Below, piece after piece: positions 13,366 to 14,815 of a stretch of 14,815 nt of DNA (position 1 is the stretch's first letter; every line of letters starts with the position of its first letter). The DNA lies in NCBI GenBank assembly GCA_036803025.1, contig DAIRVC010000055.1:1-14815 (forward strand), in the 5' to 3' direction. The notes under the pieces were generated by a model, which worked only from the letters and a program-made list of their open reading frames with translations, was not told the DNA's origin and ran no database searches. This DNA is from DAIRVC01 sp036803025 (GTDB taxonomy: Bacteria > Chloroflexota > Anaerolineae > Anaerolineales > E44-bin32). Both the position numbers and the translations under genes were made by a program.

Positions 13366-13394
13366 TTGGCAAGAAGCCGCAAGCAGGGGATAAT
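13366..13394 (+). promoter_or_regulatory. Sigma70 promoter of the glycosyltransferase, start at the ATG
   Basis: TTGGCA (13366-13371) and GATAAT (13389-13394) are each 5/6 to consensus and are separated by exactly 17 nt. The ATG follows the -10 box after only 6 nt. The expected transcription start therefore falls on the start codon. No Shine-Dalgarno sequence is present. Confidence 0.7.
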
Positions 13395-13400
13395 GCGCGC

Positions 13401-14648
13401 ATGCGCATCGCCATGCTCTCCTATCACACCTGCCCGTTGGCGACGCTCGGCGGCAAGGACACCGGGGGGATGAACGTCTACGTGCGCGACCTGGCGCGCG
13501 AACTGGGCCGGCGCGGCATAGGCGTGGACGTCTACACCCGCTCGCAAGATGAACACGTCCCGCACGTACTGCACGATCTCGGCTACGGCAATCGCATCGT
13601 GCACGTACGCGCCGGCCCCGAGACCCCGCTGGCCAAGGACCGCTGGATCGACCATCTGCCCGAATTCGTCCAGGGCGTCAGCCATTTCGCCCAGTCAAAG
13701 GCGATCGAGTACGACCTGATCCACAGCCACTACTGGCTGTCGGGCCTGGCCGGGCTAGAGCTGCGCGAGGCCTGGGGATTTCCGCTGGTGCACATGTTCC
13801 ACACACTGGGGGAGATGAAGAACCGTGTCGCCCGCAGCCGCGAAGAGCAGGCTTCCAGCCTGCGGATCGAGTCGGAGCGGCACCTGTTGCGCAGCGCCGA
13901 CCGCATCGTCGCATCGACGCAGGCCGAGCTGGTTCAGTTCCAGTGGCTGTATCGGGTCGACACCAGCCGGGTGATCGTGATCCCTCCGGGCGTCGACACC
14001 GGCCACTTCTACCCGATCCCTCCCGACGAGGCCAAGGAGTTCGTCGGCATCGGCTGCGGGGACAAGCTGCTGCTGTTCGTCGGACGCATCGAGCCTCTCA
14101 AAGGCATCGACACCCTCTTCGAAGCGGTGGCCATCCTGCAGAAGCAGGGGCTGCTCACAGAAAACAAGGTCTGCCTGGCGGTCATCGGAGGCGATCCGGA
14201 GGTGGAGCCGGAGGATATGACGACCGAGATGGCCAGGCTTCAGGAACTGCGCACCCGCCTCGGCCTGGAGGCGATGGTCACCTTCCTGGGCAAGCGCGAT
14301 CAGGATACGCTTCAGTATTACTACTCCGCCGCAGAAGCGGTCGTCGTTCCATCGCACTATGAATCGTTCGGCCTGGTCGCCCTGGAGGCGATGGCCTGCG
14401 GCGCGCCGGTCGTAGCCTCCGAAACAGGCGGGCTGGTCTTCCTGGTCCGGGACGGGGAGACCGGCTTCCATGTGCCCGTCGGCGACGCGGCAGCGCTGGC
14501 GGAGCGGCTGGGCACGTTGATCCGCGACCCCGACCTCCGCCGCCGCATGAGTCTCAGGGCCGTCGATCACGCCAGGACCTATGCCTGGCCGCTGGTCACC
14601 GATCGCTTGGTCGAGCTGTATCAGGCCCTGGCGCTGGTGGCGGCCTGA
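13401..14648 (+). CDS. GT4-family glycosyltransferase, MshA-like
   Basis: This 415-residue GT-B fold enzyme begins MRIAMLSYHTCPLATLGGKD and continues TGGMNVYVRDLARELGRRG. That resembles D-inositol-3-phosphate glycosyltransferase (MshA) and sucrose-phosphate-synthase-like enzymes. In the C-terminal half are LLLFVGRIEPLKGIDTL (Arg229, Lys234, donor phosphate contacts) and HYESFGLVALEAMACGAPVV. The latter holds the EX7E motif, Glu321 and Glu329, of retaining GT4 enzymes. No membrane segment is present. The start is the first ATG after a strong promoter; a second ATG four codons later is less likely. No mycothiol gene is nearby, so the acceptor is undetermined: sucrose, glycolipid or another glycoside are all possible. 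It is monocistronic within the window and divergent from tRNA-Thr. Confidence 0.9.
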   Translation: MRIAMLSYHTCPLATLGGKDTGGMNVYVRDLARELGRRGIGVDVYTRSQDEHVPHVLHDLGYGNRIVHVRAGPETPLAKDRWIDHLPEFVQGVSHFAQSKAIEYDLIHSHYWLSGLAGLELREAWGFPLVHMFHTLGEMKNRVARSREEQASSLRIESERHLLRSADRIVASTQAELVQFQWLYRVDTSRVIVIPPGVDTGHFYPIPPDEAKEFVGIGCGDKLLLFVGRIEPLKGIDTLFEAVAILQKQGLLTENKVCLAVIGGDPEVEPEDMTTEMARLQELRTRLGLEAMVTFLGKRDQDTLQYYYSAAEAVVVPSHYESFGLVALEAMACGAPVVASETGGLVFLVRDGETGFHVPVGDAAALAERLGTLIRDPDLRRRMSLRAVDHARTYAWPLVTDRLVELYQALALVAA

Positions 14649-14649
14649 C

Positions 14650-14815
14650 GCCTGCGATGGGCGCGGCCGACGCGTCGCGGGCGGCCGGTACGTCTCATCC
14701 TTGACGATCGCCGCCAGCCGCCCCACCAACGCTCCGTCGAACCCCTGCGCAAACAGCTTGTCCTTGATCGTTGTGTCGTCCTTATCGAGCTTCTCGAAGA
14801 CGGTATAGCTGGGCA
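14650..14815 (-). CDS. Unrecognised protein, partial, 3' end unclear
   Basis: Reading in from the right edge, the minus strand gives a coding-like segment SYTVFEKLDKDDTTIKDKLF followed by AQGFDGALVGRLAAIVKDET and YRP, with strong G/C at third positions. It loosely resembles small exported or lipoprotein-type families with a GFDGAVV-RLV pattern, but I cannot name one. After about position 14690 the sequence becomes Arg/Pro-rich, and the open frame runs on antisense through the glycosyltransferase gene without a stop until 13755. The natural C-terminus is therefore lost, frameshifted, or fused by assembly near 14650-14690. The start lies outside the window. Confidence 0.45.

Noticed and set aside
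14665..14686. GC palindrome (CGACGCGTCG) and a GGCCG/CGGCC pair after the glycosyltransferase stop.
   Set aside because: There is no U tract and it overlaps a coding-like segment on the other strand, so a terminator call is not supported.
13755..14729. A 324-codon minus-strand frame antisense to the glycosyltransferase.
   Set aside because: Only its first few codons, outside the glycosyltransferase, look protein-like. The rest mirrors the glycosyltransferase coding frame.

Overview
The window is a high-GC, gene-dense stretch of bacterial chromosome. It most likely comes from a draft or metagenome-assembled genome of a Chloroflexota bacterium of the Anaerolineae type. That placement is an inference from the Thr/Ala linker after the signal peptide of the CARDB protein, the AIR-synthase-related gene, the DUF2905 protein beside ruvB and queA, and the overall gene repertoire; no rRNA is present to confirm it. 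A run of 10 Ns at 2170-2179 marks a scaffold join.

Layout. (1) Positions 1-426, minus strand: the 5' end of an AIR-synthase-related gene. It is preceded by a sigma70-type promoter and a leader of about 170 nt that holds a Shine-Dalgarno hairpin, a 17-codon leader ORF, a 14-bp hairpin and a GC-rich terminator-like hairpin. This looks like an attenuator. (2) Positions 442-7663, minus strand, transcribed tldD, tldE/pmbA, Yip1-type membrane protein, ABC ATPase, CARDB exported protein, MacB/FtsX-type permease. The genes overlap or lie within a few bases of each other, except for a 55-nt gap before the Yip1 gene. This unit joins a TldD/TldE peptidase pair to a complete ABC export-type system. (3) Positions 7763-10068, minus strand: ruvB (with a 1-nt frameshift), a DUF2905 membrane protein and queA. 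(4) Positions 10291-11247, plus strand: an unrecognised coiled-coil/helical-repeat protein, divergent from ruvB. (5) Positions 11456-13175, minus strand: uridine kinase, cyclophilin-type peptidyl-prolyl isomerase and a VTT/DedA-like membrane protein in one operon. (6) Positions 13241-13313, minus strand: tRNA-Thr(CGU). (7) Positions 13401-14648, plus strand: a GT4 glycosyltransferase resembling MshA. (8) Positions after 14650, minus strand: the truncated 3' part of an unrecognised gene.

Most genes are housekeeping functions: DNA repair, queuosine synthesis, pyrimidine salvage, protein folding and translation. Three things stand out. One is the attenuator-like leader ahead of the AIR-synthase-related gene. 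Another is the linkage of TldD/TldE to an ABC exporter with a CARDB partner. The third is a recurring promoter layout in which the -10 box lies only 6-7 nt from the start codon, predicting leaderless mRNAs for ruvB, uridine kinase and the glycosyltransferase. No CRISPR array, insertion sequence or phage gene was seen.
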